From positions 4,836,001 through 4,900,000 of the forward strand of contig NZ_CP137734.1 in assembly GCF_033406955.1 (NCBI RefSeq): a stretch of DNA of 64,000 bases. The letters run 5' to 3'. The position numbers and the translations under genes are program-made. Under the pieces are notes generated by a model. That model had not been told where the DNA came from, did not search any database, and saw only the letters and a list, made by a program, of their open reading frames with translations. Shown piece by piece: positions 7,269 to 15,903 of the stretch (its first letter is position 1; every line of letters begins with the position of its first letter). The DNA comes from Streptomyces violaceoruber (GTDB lineage: Bacteria; Actinomycetota; Actinomycetes; Streptomycetales; Streptomycetaceae).

Positions 7269-7969
7269 ACAGCTTCGACGCGGTTCTCCTCTCGTACGAC
7301 GAGCCGATGGCCACCGCTCTGCACTCCCGGCTCCAGCGCACGCTCGGCGGCACGGTCAAGCGCCTGCACGGCGTGCACGGGATGCGCCGGGCCTACCGTC
7401 TGTGTGCCGAGGTCGTCGACCACGAGCAGTTCTTCCTCGCCGACGGGGACTTCGCCATCGACGCCAGCTTCGACCCCGCCACGGTGGAGCCTCTGGACGA
7501 GGGCGTCTCGATGCGGGTGTGGCGGGCGGTCAACCCGGTCAACGGTCTGACCTACGGCTACGGCGGGCTGAAACTGGTCCGCCGCAGTGCCCTGCGCGAG
7601 ATGGGCGAGGCCGTGGACGTACTCGCTGCCCTGCCCGGACGGATCGAGTTCGCCCAGCAGACCGCGGGGATCACGAGGTTCAACCAGAGCCCATTCCACG
7701 CGTGGAAGGCCGGTTTCCGCGAGTGCGTGATGCTCGCCCGCGGCAGCGAGTACGGCATGGCCGACGACGACTCCCGCCAGCGGGTGGAGGCATGGACAAA
7801 GAGCCGCAGCGGCGAGTTCGCCCCGTACGCCGCCGCCGGGGCCCGCGAAGGGGTCGCCTTCGCCAAGGAGTTCGCCCGCGCCCCCGGACAGTTCGACCAC
7901 CTCAACGACCCCACGTGGCTGCGGGAGAGGTTCACCGCCGCCCACGGGGACCAGGCGGTGGCCGGGTGA
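7265..7969 (+). CDS. phage-type glycosyltransferase-like protein
   Basis: This 234-residue protein starts at a GTG overlapping the preceding stop by four bases. Segments include FDAVLLSYDEP at the N-terminus, FFLADGDFAID near residue 56, which looks like a DxD metal and nucleotide-sugar site, and VNPVNGLTYGYGGLKLV near 95. The combination of VxGDxxI and NGLxYGxGGxKL resembles uncharacterised glycosyltransferase-like proteins that I associate with bacteriophages. Its position between two GT-B enzymes supports a role in building or transferring a glycan. Family assignment is from motif memory only. Confidence 0.5.
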   Translation: MNSFDAVLLSYDEPMATALHSRLQRTLGGTVKRLHGVHGMRRAYRLCAEVVDHEQFFLADGDFAIDASFDPATVEPLDEGVSMRVWRAVNPVNGLTYGYGGLKLVRRSALREMGEAVDVLAALPGRIEFAQQTAGITRFNQSPFHAWKAGFRECVMLARGSEYGMADDDSRQRVEAWTKSRSGEFAPYAAAGAREGVAFAKEFARAPGQFDHLNDPTWLRERFTAAHGDQAVAG

Positions 7970-9201
7970 CCGGCCCCCTGGTGCTGATCGAGCCGTACGC
8001 CGACCGCCTGGGCGGGCACCACCAGCGCACGATGGTGGCCCTCGCCCAGGCCCGGCCCAGCAGCCTGGTGATCGCCCCGCACGGGATCGTCCGCGAGGCG
8101 GTGGCGGCCCTGCGCGAGGCCGGGGCCCGGCTGGTGACCGCACCGGCCGGACACCCGGCGGCCGTACTGCTGGCCGCCTGCCGCCTTGCGGCCGGGCTCT
8201 CCAGGGCTGGCCTGCGGGTCTTCCGCTCGCGCCGCTGGCCGCGCTTCCTGCGGCGGCTTCCGCACCAGATCACCCTCATCGCCCGGTGCCTTGCGGAGGC
8301 GTCGGCCCTGCGGACCGCCCGCCGGCTGGCGCCCGGCGCCGAGGCGGTGGTGATCCTGAGCGCGAGCGAGGCCCTGCACGGTGCCGCCGCTCTCCTTGGC
8401 GGGCTGCCGCACTTGCGGTTCGTCCACGAACAAGTCACTACCGAGGACGCTGCCGTGCGGTTCCTCGGACGGCTCGCCCGCCGGGGCGAGAGGCAGGTTC
8501 TGGCGGTGTGCCCGACCCAGGCCGTAGGCGATCAGTTCACGGCAGCCTTCCCGGACCTGCCCGCGGTGGTGCGGGCCTTCGCGGTCGACGATGGCCGCCG
8601 CCTCACCGACGCCGAACGCGACGGCGGCCGTACCGCCTTCGACATCCCCACCGGCGAAGCCTCGGTGTGCCTCGTCGGCGGCTGGTGGCCCTACAAGGAC
8701 ATCGGAGTCATCGACGCCGCCCTGCCCCTACTGAAGGATCCTCTGCACCTGGTGGTCACCGGTATCCCGCTCGACGAAGCCGTGCTCGCCCGATGGCGTG
8801 ACCTGCCGAACATCCACCTCCACACGATGCCCGGACCGGTCAGTGAACCGGTGTTGCGGCTGGTCTACGCCGCCGCCGACGCCGCCCTGGTCACCCGCTG
8901 CCCCGGCGTCGGCAAGGAGTCCGGGCTCGTGATGGACGCCGCCCGCCTCGGCGTCCCCCTCGTCGTCTCCGACCACGACCCCGGTCTCACCGCCCGCCTG
9001 AGCGGCCGGCCCTGGGCCCTGACCTTCACCGCCAGCGCCCCGGACGCCCTCGCCGAGGCCCTGCACAGCGTCATCCGTCAGCCGCCCGAGCGGCCCGGTC
9101 CCGAGGCGCCCCACCTGCTGGGGATGCGGTCGGCCGCCGAGCAGGCCGACTTCCTCACCCGCACCTTCGCCTCACTGCGTACGAAGGACTCCCGATGCTG
9201 A
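7966..9201 (+). CDS. glycosyltransferase family 4-like (GT-B)
   Basis: This 411-residue protein starts at a GTG overlapping the previous stop by four bases. The N-terminus (LVLIEPYADRLGGHHQRTMV) and C-terminal half (CLVGGWWPYKDIGVIDAALP, then GKESGLVMDAARLGVPLVVS) match a GT-B fold with the usual acidic donor-site region. It probably transfers a sugar from a nucleotide donor in the cytoplasm. There is no signal peptide. The next gene begins before its stop (ATG at 9195), so the operon is translationally coupled. Confidence 0.7.
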   Translation: MTGPLVLIEPYADRLGGHHQRTMVALAQARPSSLVIAPHGIVREAVAALREAGARLVTAPAGHPAAVLLAACRLAAGLSRAGLRVFRSRRWPRFLRRLPHQITLIARCLAEASALRTARRLAPGAEAVVILSASEALHGAAALLGGLPHLRFVHEQVTTEDAAVRFLGRLARRGERQVLAVCPTQAVGDQFTAAFPDLPAVVRAFAVDDGRRLTDAERDGGRTAFDIPTGEASVCLVGGWWPYKDIGVIDAALPLLKDPLHLVVTGIPLDEAVLARWRDLPNIHLHTMPGPVSEPVLRLVYAAADAALVTRCPGVGKESGLVMDAARLGVPLVVSDHDPGLTARLSGRPWALTFTASAPDALAEALHSVIRQPPERPGPEAPHLLGMRSAAEQADFLTRTFASLRTKDSRC

Positions 9202-10070
9202 GCACCCCTCCCGCGCTGATCGCCGTCGTCGGCCCCGTCGAACCCCCGCTGCTGGCCGCCTGGGTCCGCCACTACCGGTGGCTGGGCGTCGAGCGGTTCC
9301 TGATCGCCTTCCACTTCCCCGAGCACGTGCCCGACCAGCAGCGGCACGAACTCCAGGCCGCCAGCCGCGAACTGGGCATCATCCCCACCGGCACCAGCAC
9401 CGGCCCGTGGCACGAGCACACCAACACCCAGCTCAGGGACTCCCTGCGGCACCGGGCCGGCCCGGGCTGGCACCTGCTCGCCGACGCCGACGAGTTCCAG
9501 CAGCACCCCGCCCCGCTGAGTGAGGTGATCGCCCAGGCAGAGAAGTCCGGGCACCGCGTGGTGGGCGGCCTGATGCTCGACCGGATCGCCCCGAGCGGGC
9601 GCCTGACCGGCTGGAGGCCCGAAGGCGGACTGGATCTCGCCTATCCCCTCGGCGGGCACCTCACCCACCGGCTTCTGCACGGAGACCCCCGCAAGATCGT
9701 TCTCGCCCGCCACGATGTCACCGTGGCAGGCGGCAACCACAGGGCCCCCGGACAGCGTCCGGATGCCAACCGCATCTGCGCGGTTCACCACTTCAAGTGG
9801 CGCTCGGGCGTCCTGGACGACCTCCGCCGCCGGGTCCAGCACTTCTCGACCGGCACATGGCAGGAACAGACCCCGGCCGTGCGCGACGAGGCCAGCCGCC
9901 TCCTGTCGCACGTCGGCCAGTACGGCGGAGTGATCAACACCAGCGATCCGCGGTTCGCCTTCCGCCGGGTGAGCCTGGACCGCATGCCGTTCAGCTGGCC
10001 CAGCGAGGCCCGCAGCATCGTCACGGCCTGGCGACCGCACGCGCACACCTGCCAGGATCAGAGACAATGA
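9195..10070 (+). CDS. glycosyltransferase family 2-like (GT-A) protein
   Basis: This 291-residue protein contains LLADADEFQQ near residue 95, a DxD-type motif, following a segment of the form AWVRHYRWLGVERF seen in GT2/GT92-like proteins that act on extended acceptors. A second conserved-looking region is HHFKWRSGVLDDL near 198. It overlaps the upstream gene by seven bases and is followed 39 bases later by the kinase. The donor and acceptor cannot be told from sequence. Confidence 0.65.
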   Translation: MLSTPPALIAVVGPVEPPLLAAWVRHYRWLGVERFLIAFHFPEHVPDQQRHELQAASRELGIIPTGTSTGPWHEHTNTQLRDSLRHRAGPGWHLLADADEFQQHPAPLSEVIAQAEKSGHRVVGGLMLDRIAPSGRLTGWRPEGGLDLAYPLGGHLTHRLLHGDPRKIVLARHDVTVAGGNHRAPGQRPDANRICAVHHFKWRSGVLDDLRRRVQHFSTGTWQEQTPAVRDEASRLLSHVGQYGGVINTSDPRFAFRRVSLDRMPFSWPSEARSIVTAWRPHAHTCQDQRQ

Positions 10071-10109
10071 CCGCGCCCACGGACAGCTCATCGCGAAAGG
10101 GATGACCAC

Positions 10110-10640
10110 GTGCCCCTCGCCGTTCTCCTGGCCGGCATCACCGGCTCCGGGAAGACCACCGTCGCCCGAGCCCTGGCCGACCACGGCTACACGCGGCTGT
10201 CCGTGGACGAGGAGGTGCACCGCCTCCACGGCCGATACGGCGTGGACTACCCCGAGCACACCTACTTCGAGCGCGAACGACCAGTGGTCGAGGCGATCCG
10301 GCAGCGGTTCGTCAAGGAGCTGGAGGCTGGTAACGACGTCGTCCTGGACCACGGGCTGTGGCGGCGCGCCGAGCGCGACGCCTGGCAGCAGGCCGCCCGC
10401 GAAGCGGGCGCCCATCCGCTCGTCGTCTACCTCCCCGCCGACCGGGAAGAGCTGCTGGGACGCCTCGCCGAGCGCAACCAGCGCGAGGACGCCAACGCCC
10501 TCACCGTCACACCCGAAGCCCTCGACGACTTCTTCGCCCGATTCGACCCCCCGGCCGACGACGAAGAAGTCATCGTCTGCACCGGAGACCTTGACGCGCT
10601 CGTGGCGGCGCTGTCTGCGGCCAGGCACAAGCAGGACTGA
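10110..10640 (+). CDS. P-loop kinase (AAA/zeta-toxin-like fold)
   Basis: This 176-residue protein has a Walker A motif GITGSGKTT near residue 8, SVDEEVHR as the following acidic site near 31, and VVLDHGLWRRAERD near 72, a layout typical of small-molecule kinases related to chloramphenicol phosphotransferase and zeta toxins. The GTG at 10110 follows a purine-rich stretch (gaaaggg). It is the last gene of the glycosyltransferase operon and converges on the relaxase gene with a 24-bp gap. It could phosphorylate a sugar or nucleotide precursor, but the substrate is unknown. Confidence 0.7.
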   Translation: MPLAVLLAGITGSGKTTVARALADHGYTRLSVDEEVHRLHGRYGVDYPEHTYFERERPVVEAIRQRFVKELEAGNDVVLDHGLWRRAERDAWQQAAREAGAHPLVVYLPADREELLGRLAERNQREDANALTVTPEALDDFFARFDPPADDEEVIVCTGDLDALVAALSAARHKQD

Positions 10641-10664
10641 AGCAGACCCACTGACTGCTCGTTA

Positions 10665-12386
10665 TCACCGACCATGACGTGGTCTGCTGCGGGCTTGGCG
10701 TTGGCTGCGCTCAGCGCTCTGCTCGCGCACCGCCGTAGGCGCAGGCTGAGGTGGTACGGACACGAAGGGCGTGGCGTTCACAGTGCTTCGCCTGCGCGCT
10801 GCTTGCACGCGCTTGTTCGGCTGGGCGGTGATGCGCCACACCAGGACCTGTGCCGGTGAGTCCGCGGTGTCGAGTTCACGCTCGGCGGCAGCCTCGCTCA
10901 GGAGTTGGCGGGCATTGTGGCCGGCGGTCTCGGCGCGGGCGAGCGTGGTGGTGAGGGCGGGCCAGACAGGATCAGCCAGGATCTGGTCGGCGTGGTCGGG
11001 GAGTGCTTGGCGCACGGTGGCCTCGAATCGGTCGATGGTCTGCTGGCGTGGGGCTCGGCGGGAGAGGTCTGCCAGGACCGGCTCGCTGGCCTGCTGGTAG
11101 CCGGTCCGCAGGTGGAGGAGGGTCTGTTCAGTTGCGGCCGCCTGCTGCTGGTGGCCGCGCTGTGCGTGCCAATTTGCGGCGGCGCGGGCCAGGTGGAGGG
11201 CGGCGAAGATGAGGGCGATGGCGAGCCCGCCCGGCTCGTTTGTGGCGTAGGCGAGTTCCTTGGCGGCGTCCCGCAGGGAGGTGGCGGCCTGGTGGTCGGC
11301 CCGGATCGCCGAGCGGCGGGAACGGTTGAACGCCGTCGCTGCTGCCTGTAGTTCGGCCTGGTGCGGGCCGTGAGTGGCGCGGGCCAGGTTATGCAGAGCG
11401 TCGCTGAAGGCATTCAGCTGGCCTTGGGCTGCGGCGTCGTCTCCCGAGTCGAGGACGGTGCGGGCTGTGCGCACGGCGCTCTCGGCACGACGCCATGACG
11501 TGTGGGGGTCCTTGATGTGCTGCGGGCGTTCGGTTACGTCCTGGGTGGGGAGGCGTTCGCACAGGCGGTTGAAGGACAGGTCGGGGGCGAGCTTGGAGCC
11601 GCCGTACCAGACCGGCTCGCCTTGGGCGGTGTCGCCGGGGGCGGCCAGGCTGTAGCCGGTCATCTCGCCTGACTCGGGGCCGATGCGCTGCTTGACCTGG
11701 ATGCCGAGCGACGTGAGGACGGTGAAGTAGCCGTCAATGCTGCGTACGGTGGCAGCGACGGCGTACGCCTGCTCGCGCAGCCACTCCCGCGCGGTGACGT
11801 CCTGGCCTTGGCGCTCGGCCTTGGCGCGCTCGGCGCCGGTCGGTGTGGGCGGTGCGGTGAGGTCGCCGGACTTCAGGCGGCGCAGGCCGAACTCGGCCTC
11901 GATCTTGCGGCACTCCTGCTGTGCCCGCTGGCCGTCGCGGTGGGTGCGCGGGCGTCGGCCGTCGGCGCGGACGGTAGTGGCGAGGATGTGGATGTGGTCG
12001 TCCGCGTGCCGTACGGCGATCCACCGGCACGCCTTTTCGTCGCCCTCGGGCGCGATGCCGGTGGCCGTCACTATGCGGCGGGCGACTTCTGCCCACTCGG
12101 CGTCGGTGAGGTAGCGGTCGCCGGGTGCGGTGCGTACCGGGCAGTGCCACACGTGCTGCGGCGGTTTGTGGCCGCCCAGCTCGCGGGTGCGCAGGTCGAC
12201 GTGGTGGTCCAGGCGCCTGGCGAGCTGGCTGTAGGTGGCTTCGTGGTCGCGGCCGGGGTCGGGGGCGCCGGCCATGTCCCAGGCGGCGACGATGTGCGGG
12301 TCGGTGTGCTCGTCCCGCCGCCCGGGGCCGAAGAGGTAGTTGATCAGGCCGAGGGTGCTGGATCCGGTGGAGACGTCAGGCACCAT
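10665..12386 (-). CDS. relaxase / mobilization nuclease (MobA-type)
   Basis: This 573-residue protein should nick the element at its origin of transfer and lead the strand into a recipient. The N-terminal third shows the relaxase features: an early KPPQHVWHCPVRT strand and the three-histidine metal site in RHADDHIHI (near residues 126-134). The rest is helical. The start overlaps the MobC stop by 11 bases, so the two form a mob operon on the minus strand. No mating-pair genes are present in the element, so transfer would depend on a helper. Confidence 0.85.
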   Translation of the reverse strand: MVPDVSTGSSTLGLINYLFGPGRRDEHTDPHIVAAWDMAGAPDPGRDHEATYSQLARRLDHHVDLRTRELGGHKPPQHVWHCPVRTAPGDRYLTDAEWAEVARRIVTATGIAPEGDEKACRWIAVRHADDHIHILATTVRADGRRPRTHRDGQRAQQECRKIEAEFGLRRLKSGDLTAPPTPTGAERAKAERQGQDVTAREWLREQAYAVAATVRSIDGYFTVLTSLGIQVKQRIGPESGEMTGYSLAAPGDTAQGEPVWYGGSKLAPDLSFNRLCERLPTQDVTERPQHIKDPHTSWRRAESAVRTARTVLDSGDDAAAQGQLNAFSDALHNLARATHGPHQAELQAAATAFNRSRRSAIRADHQAATSLRDAAKELAYATNEPGGLAIALIFAALHLARAAANWHAQRGHQQQAAATEQTLLHLRTGYQQASEPVLADLSRRAPRQQTIDRFEATVRQALPDHADQILADPVWPALTTTLARAETAGHNARQLLSEAAAERELDTADSPAQVLVWRITAQPNKRVQAARRRSTVNATPFVSVPPQPAPTAVREQSAERSQRQARSRPRHGR

Positions 12387-12879
12387 GGCCGGGCCTCTCC
12401 GCCAGGAACTGGTCGATCAGCCGGTAACTACTCTCGGCCGTCCGCTCGACGCGAGCGAGCACGGCCTCCGCGTGCTCGGGAACGGTTCCTCGGTGGATGG
12501 CTCCGGTTATCTGGTTGAGGTTGCTGCCGATGCGGTTCAGCGCGACGGTGTGAGCCTCGACGGCCTCGATCAGCGGGCGGAGGGGATCGTCCTCCGGACT
12601 GCCGACCATGCCCGCCTTGCCGAGGGCGACAGCGAGCGCGGCGTCGCCGACGAACCCGGCGAACTTCTGACCGCGCCGCTCGGCCTCCTTGGCGATGATG
12701 CGAACCGCGGTCGGGGTGAAGCGGATGGTCTTTTCCTGGTCGCGCTTCTCGGTGGTGCGCTTGCGGTTCATCAGCGCGGGCAGTGCCGGGGCGTCGGGCT
12801 CGCGCCACGAAGGCTGCTCATCGGAAGGCGTCGTTTCGGCAGGCTGTTCAATGGGCGGTCGGGCATCGGCAGGCTGCAC
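12376..12879 (-). CDS. MobC-type mobilization protein
   Basis: This 167-residue protein contains the ALNRIGSNLNQI signature of MobC, the relaxosome accessory protein that helps open DNA at oriT, and a preceding KTIRFTPTAVRIIAKEAERR segment likely to bind DNA. The annotated GTG at 12879 is probably not the native start. A better N-terminus (MHDNNTDDAPSRHRRGLF, ATG at 13115) lies upstream in another frame, and one extra base in the C-run at 12978-12983 would join it in frame through a Glu/Pro-rich linker. The gene is therefore either frameshifted or carries a sequencing error. Confidence 0.8.
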   Translation of the reverse strand: MQPADARPPIEQPAETTPSDEQPSWREPDAPALPALMNRKRTTEKRDQEKTIRFTPTAVRIIAKEAERRGQKFAGFVGDAALAVALGKAGMVGSPEDDPLRPLIEAVEAHTVALNRIGSNLNQITGAIHRGTVPEHAEAVLARVERTAESSYRLIDQFLAERPGHGA

Positions 12880-13179
12880 GGGGCACGGGGCGGCGCAGCC
12901 GGCGCCGGGTGCGGTGCTGGGCTCGGTCGTCCCCTCCCCAGGCTCGGGCGCCCGCTGGCGCCCGGCCTCTTCCTCCGCCCCCCTGGGGCGGGGGCAAGCG
13001 CGGACGAAGCCTCGTTAGAGGCTCGTTCGCTCCAGCTTGCTGCTGTTCGGCGGGCCAGCCTGAACAGTCCCCTGCGGTGGCGGGAGGGGGCATCGTCCGT
13101 GTTGTTGTCGTGCATGGTGGTGCTCCGGTGGCATGTGGGCAGGGCTTCGTCACGTCCGTCGCAGCCGTCCCGTGGCTGG

Positions 13180-14586
13180 TCAGGACAGGTACGGACTCGG
13201 CTGCAGGTACGGGCATCTCCGTCCCGGCGAGGAAGTCCGTCCCCGCGCTGACCTGCGCGGGGACGGACGGGACGGACTGAGACGGACCCAGGGAGTGGGT
13301 TCAGCGGGCGGGCTTGGGGCCTGCGGTGCCGCCGGGCGGGCCGACAGGCAGCGACCCGGTCGGAGGGGCGGGCAGCTTGCCCCGGCTGGGCGTACGGGCG
13401 TGAACTCGTGCCCGGCTGCGGGGGCCGACTGGGCGGGGTCGGGGCAATAGCGGGCCCAGGCGTCGAGGAACTGATTGCGGGCGTACGCCTTGGCCTGACG
13501 GCCCTGCTCGAAGCGATAGTTCGCCGGGCGGATGCCGAAGTCCCGCAGCAGCGCCGACAGGTGGAAGGCGGTCAGCCCCTTGGTGCCGTAGTCCGGCCAT
13601 GGAGATTCAGCATCTGCCAGGAGAGCGGCGAGCAGATCCTGCGAGCGCAGAGCCTCCTTGTTGCCCTGCTGTTCGAAGATGCGGCGGACATCACGCAGCA
13701 GCCTCGTCTTCAGGGTCGTCTGCTCGTCGTGGACGGCCTCGTGCCGAGTCATCGCCAAGCAGGCGGCGCGGGCCTTCGCGGGCCAGTGGCCGCCGGCCAG
13801 GTCGGCGACGATGACCAGCGGCTCCCACGTGTCCGCAGCCCTGTCCTCAACCGGCATCTTCGGCACCAGACCGGCAGCCGCGCCACGCAGCGGCGTCAGC
13901 CACGCGGCCAGCCGGTCACGCACCGCGTGCAGTTCAGGCACGGAGTGCCGCGAGCGGAACGGGGTGATCCGCTCACCCGGCTTGCGCTTCTGCATGCGCA
14001 GCACGACCGCCCGGTCCATGATCGTGTCGGGCAGGTCGCCGATCCCGGCCAGCGCGGCCATGGCGAAGGTGGGAAACGCCGTCGGCTTGTGCTCCGGCCC
14101 GGAGATCCGCCATGCCGGCCGGTTGCGCTGGTGCCCTGCGTTCAGCAGGCCGCGCAGGTCCTCCTTGTCGCCGGCCTTGGGGCCGAAGATGGTGTCGGCC
14201 TCGTCCACCAGCAGCGTCGGCGGGTTCTTGCCTATGACGCGGAAGACCACCGCCGGAGACGTGTTGACCGTCATCATCGGCTGGTGCACGGTCTCGTGGA
14301 GCACATCCAGGACACGGGACTTGCCACACCCCTTGGTCGGCCCCACCACCGCCAGGCGCGGCGCGTGCTGAAGGGCGGGCTGGATGTGAGAGGCCGCCAC
14401 CCACAAGGTGACTGCCGTCAGCGCCTCCTCACTCGGCAACACCACGTACCGGCCTATCGCCGCCTGCAGCTCATCCAGCAGCACGGCCCCGTCACCGGTC
14501 ACCTCGACGCCGGCGCCCCCACGGTCCCCGGTCCCCGAACCGTCATCCGGGACCACGGTCCCGCTCTGTACCTGCTCGGTCCCCAC
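13180..14586 (-). CDS. DUF3631-type ATPase/helicase-like protein
   Basis: This 468-residue protein has Walker A (GPTKGCGKS, near residue 83) and Walker B (TLLVDEAD) motifs and the DUF3631 style of sequence found in replication or primase-associated proteins of Streptomyces mobile elements. No prim-pol domain accompanies it. The last 90 residues are Pro/Ser/Arg-rich and unconserved-looking, and overlap an inverted repeat, so the real C-terminus may be elsewhere because of a frameshift. A second open frame (14499-15125) precedes it and may hold an original N-terminal extension. It probably assists plasmid-like replication or maintenance. Confidence 0.65.
   Translation of the reverse strand: MGTEQVQSGTVVPDDGSGTGDRGGAGVEVTGDGAVLLDELQAAIGRYVVLPSEEALTAVTLWVAASHIQPALQHAPRLAVVGPTKGCGKSRVLDVLHETVHQPMMTVNTSPAVVFRVIGKNPPTLLVDEADTIFGPKAGDKEDLRGLLNAGHQRNRPAWRISGPEHKPTAFPTFAMAALAGIGDLPDTIMDRAVVLRMQKRKPGERITPFRSRHSVPELHAVRDRLAAWLTPLRGAAAGLVPKMPVEDRAADTWEPLVIVADLAGGHWPAKARAACLAMTRHEAVHDEQTTLKTRLLRDVRRIFEQQGNKEALRSQDLLAALLADAESPWPDYGTKGLTAFHLSALLRDFGIRPANYRFEQGRQAKAYARNQFLDAWARYCPDPAQSAPAAGHEFTPVRPAGASCPPLRPGRCLSARPAAPQAPSPPAEPTPWVRLSPSRPSPRRSARGRTSSPGRRCPYLQPSPYLS
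13235..13268. repeat. inverted repeat near the mob operon, candidate terminator or oriT
   Basis: A 13-bp perfect inverted repeat, gtccgtccccgcg (13235-13247) and its complement (13256-13268), separated by eight bases. It lies upstream of the mobC/mobA operon and at the 3' end of the DUF3631 gene. A hairpin directly upstream of MobC is a common place for oriT; it may equally terminate the upstream gene. Confidence 0.45.
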
Positions 14587-15050
14587 GGGACCGTCGGTCC
14601 CGCAGCCCGTTGGGGACCGCGGTCCCCTACCGCACGGTCCCCTGGTGCCACGCCCGCGCCCTGGGGACCGGTCCCCACATTGGGGACCAGGGGACCGGGA
14701 CCAGGCTCATGGTCCGCCTTCGGGGAGGGCACTGGTCCGTCCGGACCGGAATCGTCCGCATCCCGTGGTCCAGTCCGCACGCCGCTGACCTGCATCTCTT
14801 CCTCGTCAGCGGATATCTGCTCGGTGGCCCGCGCTTGGTCGTGGGACCAGGCCGCTCCCTTCGGCGGCAGCGGAGCAACACCGTGGTGCGGTTGGTTCCC
14901 GGTCCCCGCACGATGGGACCGGTCCCCGGCATCCGGGCCCAGGGGACCGTGCCCGCCGTGGGGACCGTCGCCGGTCCCCTGGCGAGGGGACCGTGACTCG
15001 GCTCGGTCCCCGTTGCGCGGGACCGTTCCCTGTCCGGGGACCGCCGCGGG
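14521..15050. repeat. dense GGTCCC/GGGACC array, iteron-like
   Basis: About 26 copies of the hexamer GGTCCC or its complement GGGACC occur within roughly 530 bases, often as adjacent inverted pairs such as ggggaccggtcccc. This stretch lies between the excisionase-like gene and the DUF3631 ATPase, and any protein encoded there would be a low-complexity Gly/Pro/Arg sequence. It may be an iteron-type replication or partition region, a protein-binding array, or an expanding coding repeat. Confidence 0.6.
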
Positions 15051-15264
15051 CGGCCAGACAACCTTGGGCCTGGTTTCCGCGTTGGCGGATGCACTCGAAG
15101 TGCGAGGGGACGTAGAGTCCTCCATAGACGTTCCTCTCTGGTGAGGGGCAGGACGGGCAAGGTCCCGACCCTCACCGGCTCAGTCGTTCAGGGATGGGCG
15201 ATGCGTAGGGGAATCTCCGGCCCCCGGCGTTGGCGCGCCGAGGGCCGCTCTGTTTCCCGGTGAG

Positions 15265-15489
15265 TCATGCCGTGAGGTCGTACGAGGTCTGCTGGTCGAG
15301 CCAGGTGTCGACCTCGCGCCAGCGGTAGCGCAGGTGTCGGCCGACCTTGTGGACCTTCGGGCCGATACCCCGGTACTTCCACTGGTAGAGGGTCTTCACG
15401 GGCACCCCGAGGTAGGCGGCGATCTCAGCCGGCGTGGCGAGCGGGCCGCGCGTCGCGGCCGTGGCGGGGCGAGGGAATCCGTTGGGCAA
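15265..15489 (-). CDS. excisionase-like helix-turn-helix protein
   Basis: This protein of about 74 residues has the MerR/AlpA-like HTH of recombination directionality factors: TPAEIAAYLGVPVKTLYQWK, then GRHLRYRWREVDTWLDQQ. Such proteins steer the integrase toward excision. The TTG at 15489 was chosen because GGAG lies five bases upstream; a GTG six bases earlier is possible. It faces away from the integrase genes across a 414-bp regulatory stretch. Confidence 0.75.
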   Translation of the reverse strand: MPNGFPRPATAATRGPLATPAEIAAYLGVPVKTLYQWKYRGIGPKVHKVGRHLRYRWREVDTWLDQQTSYDLTA

Positions 15490-15903
15490 GGGCACTCCAT
15501 ATCGGTTGCAGGAGACGGGTGCGGCAGAAAAGCCACACCTTCGACTCTGTCCGCATGTATTTCTAGGGCTTCTTCGGTCGGCCCGAACGGTGGGGCGATC
15601 GAAGAGGGAATAACCGTAAGGGCGAATCGCCGGTTGACCAAAAAGTCCACCAATCCGCCTGGTTCTCGCCGGAAGATCCCGTAGGGGCACTCGGCAATCA
15701 TCGGCGGAGAACCGGCAGGCCAGCAGTGTGCTGTGGTGACCGCCTGTGCCTGGAACCGCCGTAGCGGCGCGGGACCGTACCACGCAATTCTCGATACATC
15801 GAACCGCCCGTTCCCGGAGAGAAGTGCCCGCGCCTGCAAGTTCTGTAGAGTTTTAGAACCAACTCTTGCCATGCTCGCCGATGTCGAGTTACAGCTATCC
15901 GTC
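15490..15903. promoter_or_regulatory. divergent promoter region of the integration module
   Basis: About 410 bases without a convincing gene separate the excisionase-like gene (minus) and the integrase operon (plus). The stretch is less GC-rich than its surroundings around 15540-15700. Near the integrase side a small inverted repeat, gttct at 15840-15844 and agaac at 15855-15859, flanks the AT-rich gtagagtttt and may be an operator for the XRE protein encoded next. No terminator or RNA gene was recognised. Confidence 0.4.

Noticed and set aside
9078..10628. Minus-strand open frame of 516 codons opposite the GT2-like and kinase genes
   Set aside because: The plus strand carries DxD and Walker A proteins with ribosome sites and overlaps; the antisense product has no recognisable motif.
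14521..15050. CRISPR array
   Set aside because: The repeated unit is only six bases, irregularly spaced and in both orientations, with no cas genes.
14499..15125. Minus-strand frame of 208 codons across the GGTCCC array
   Set aside because: The product is a Gly/Pro/Arg low-complexity sequence dictated by the hexamers and runs into the ATPase gene in another frame. It is listed only as a possible lost N-terminal extension.
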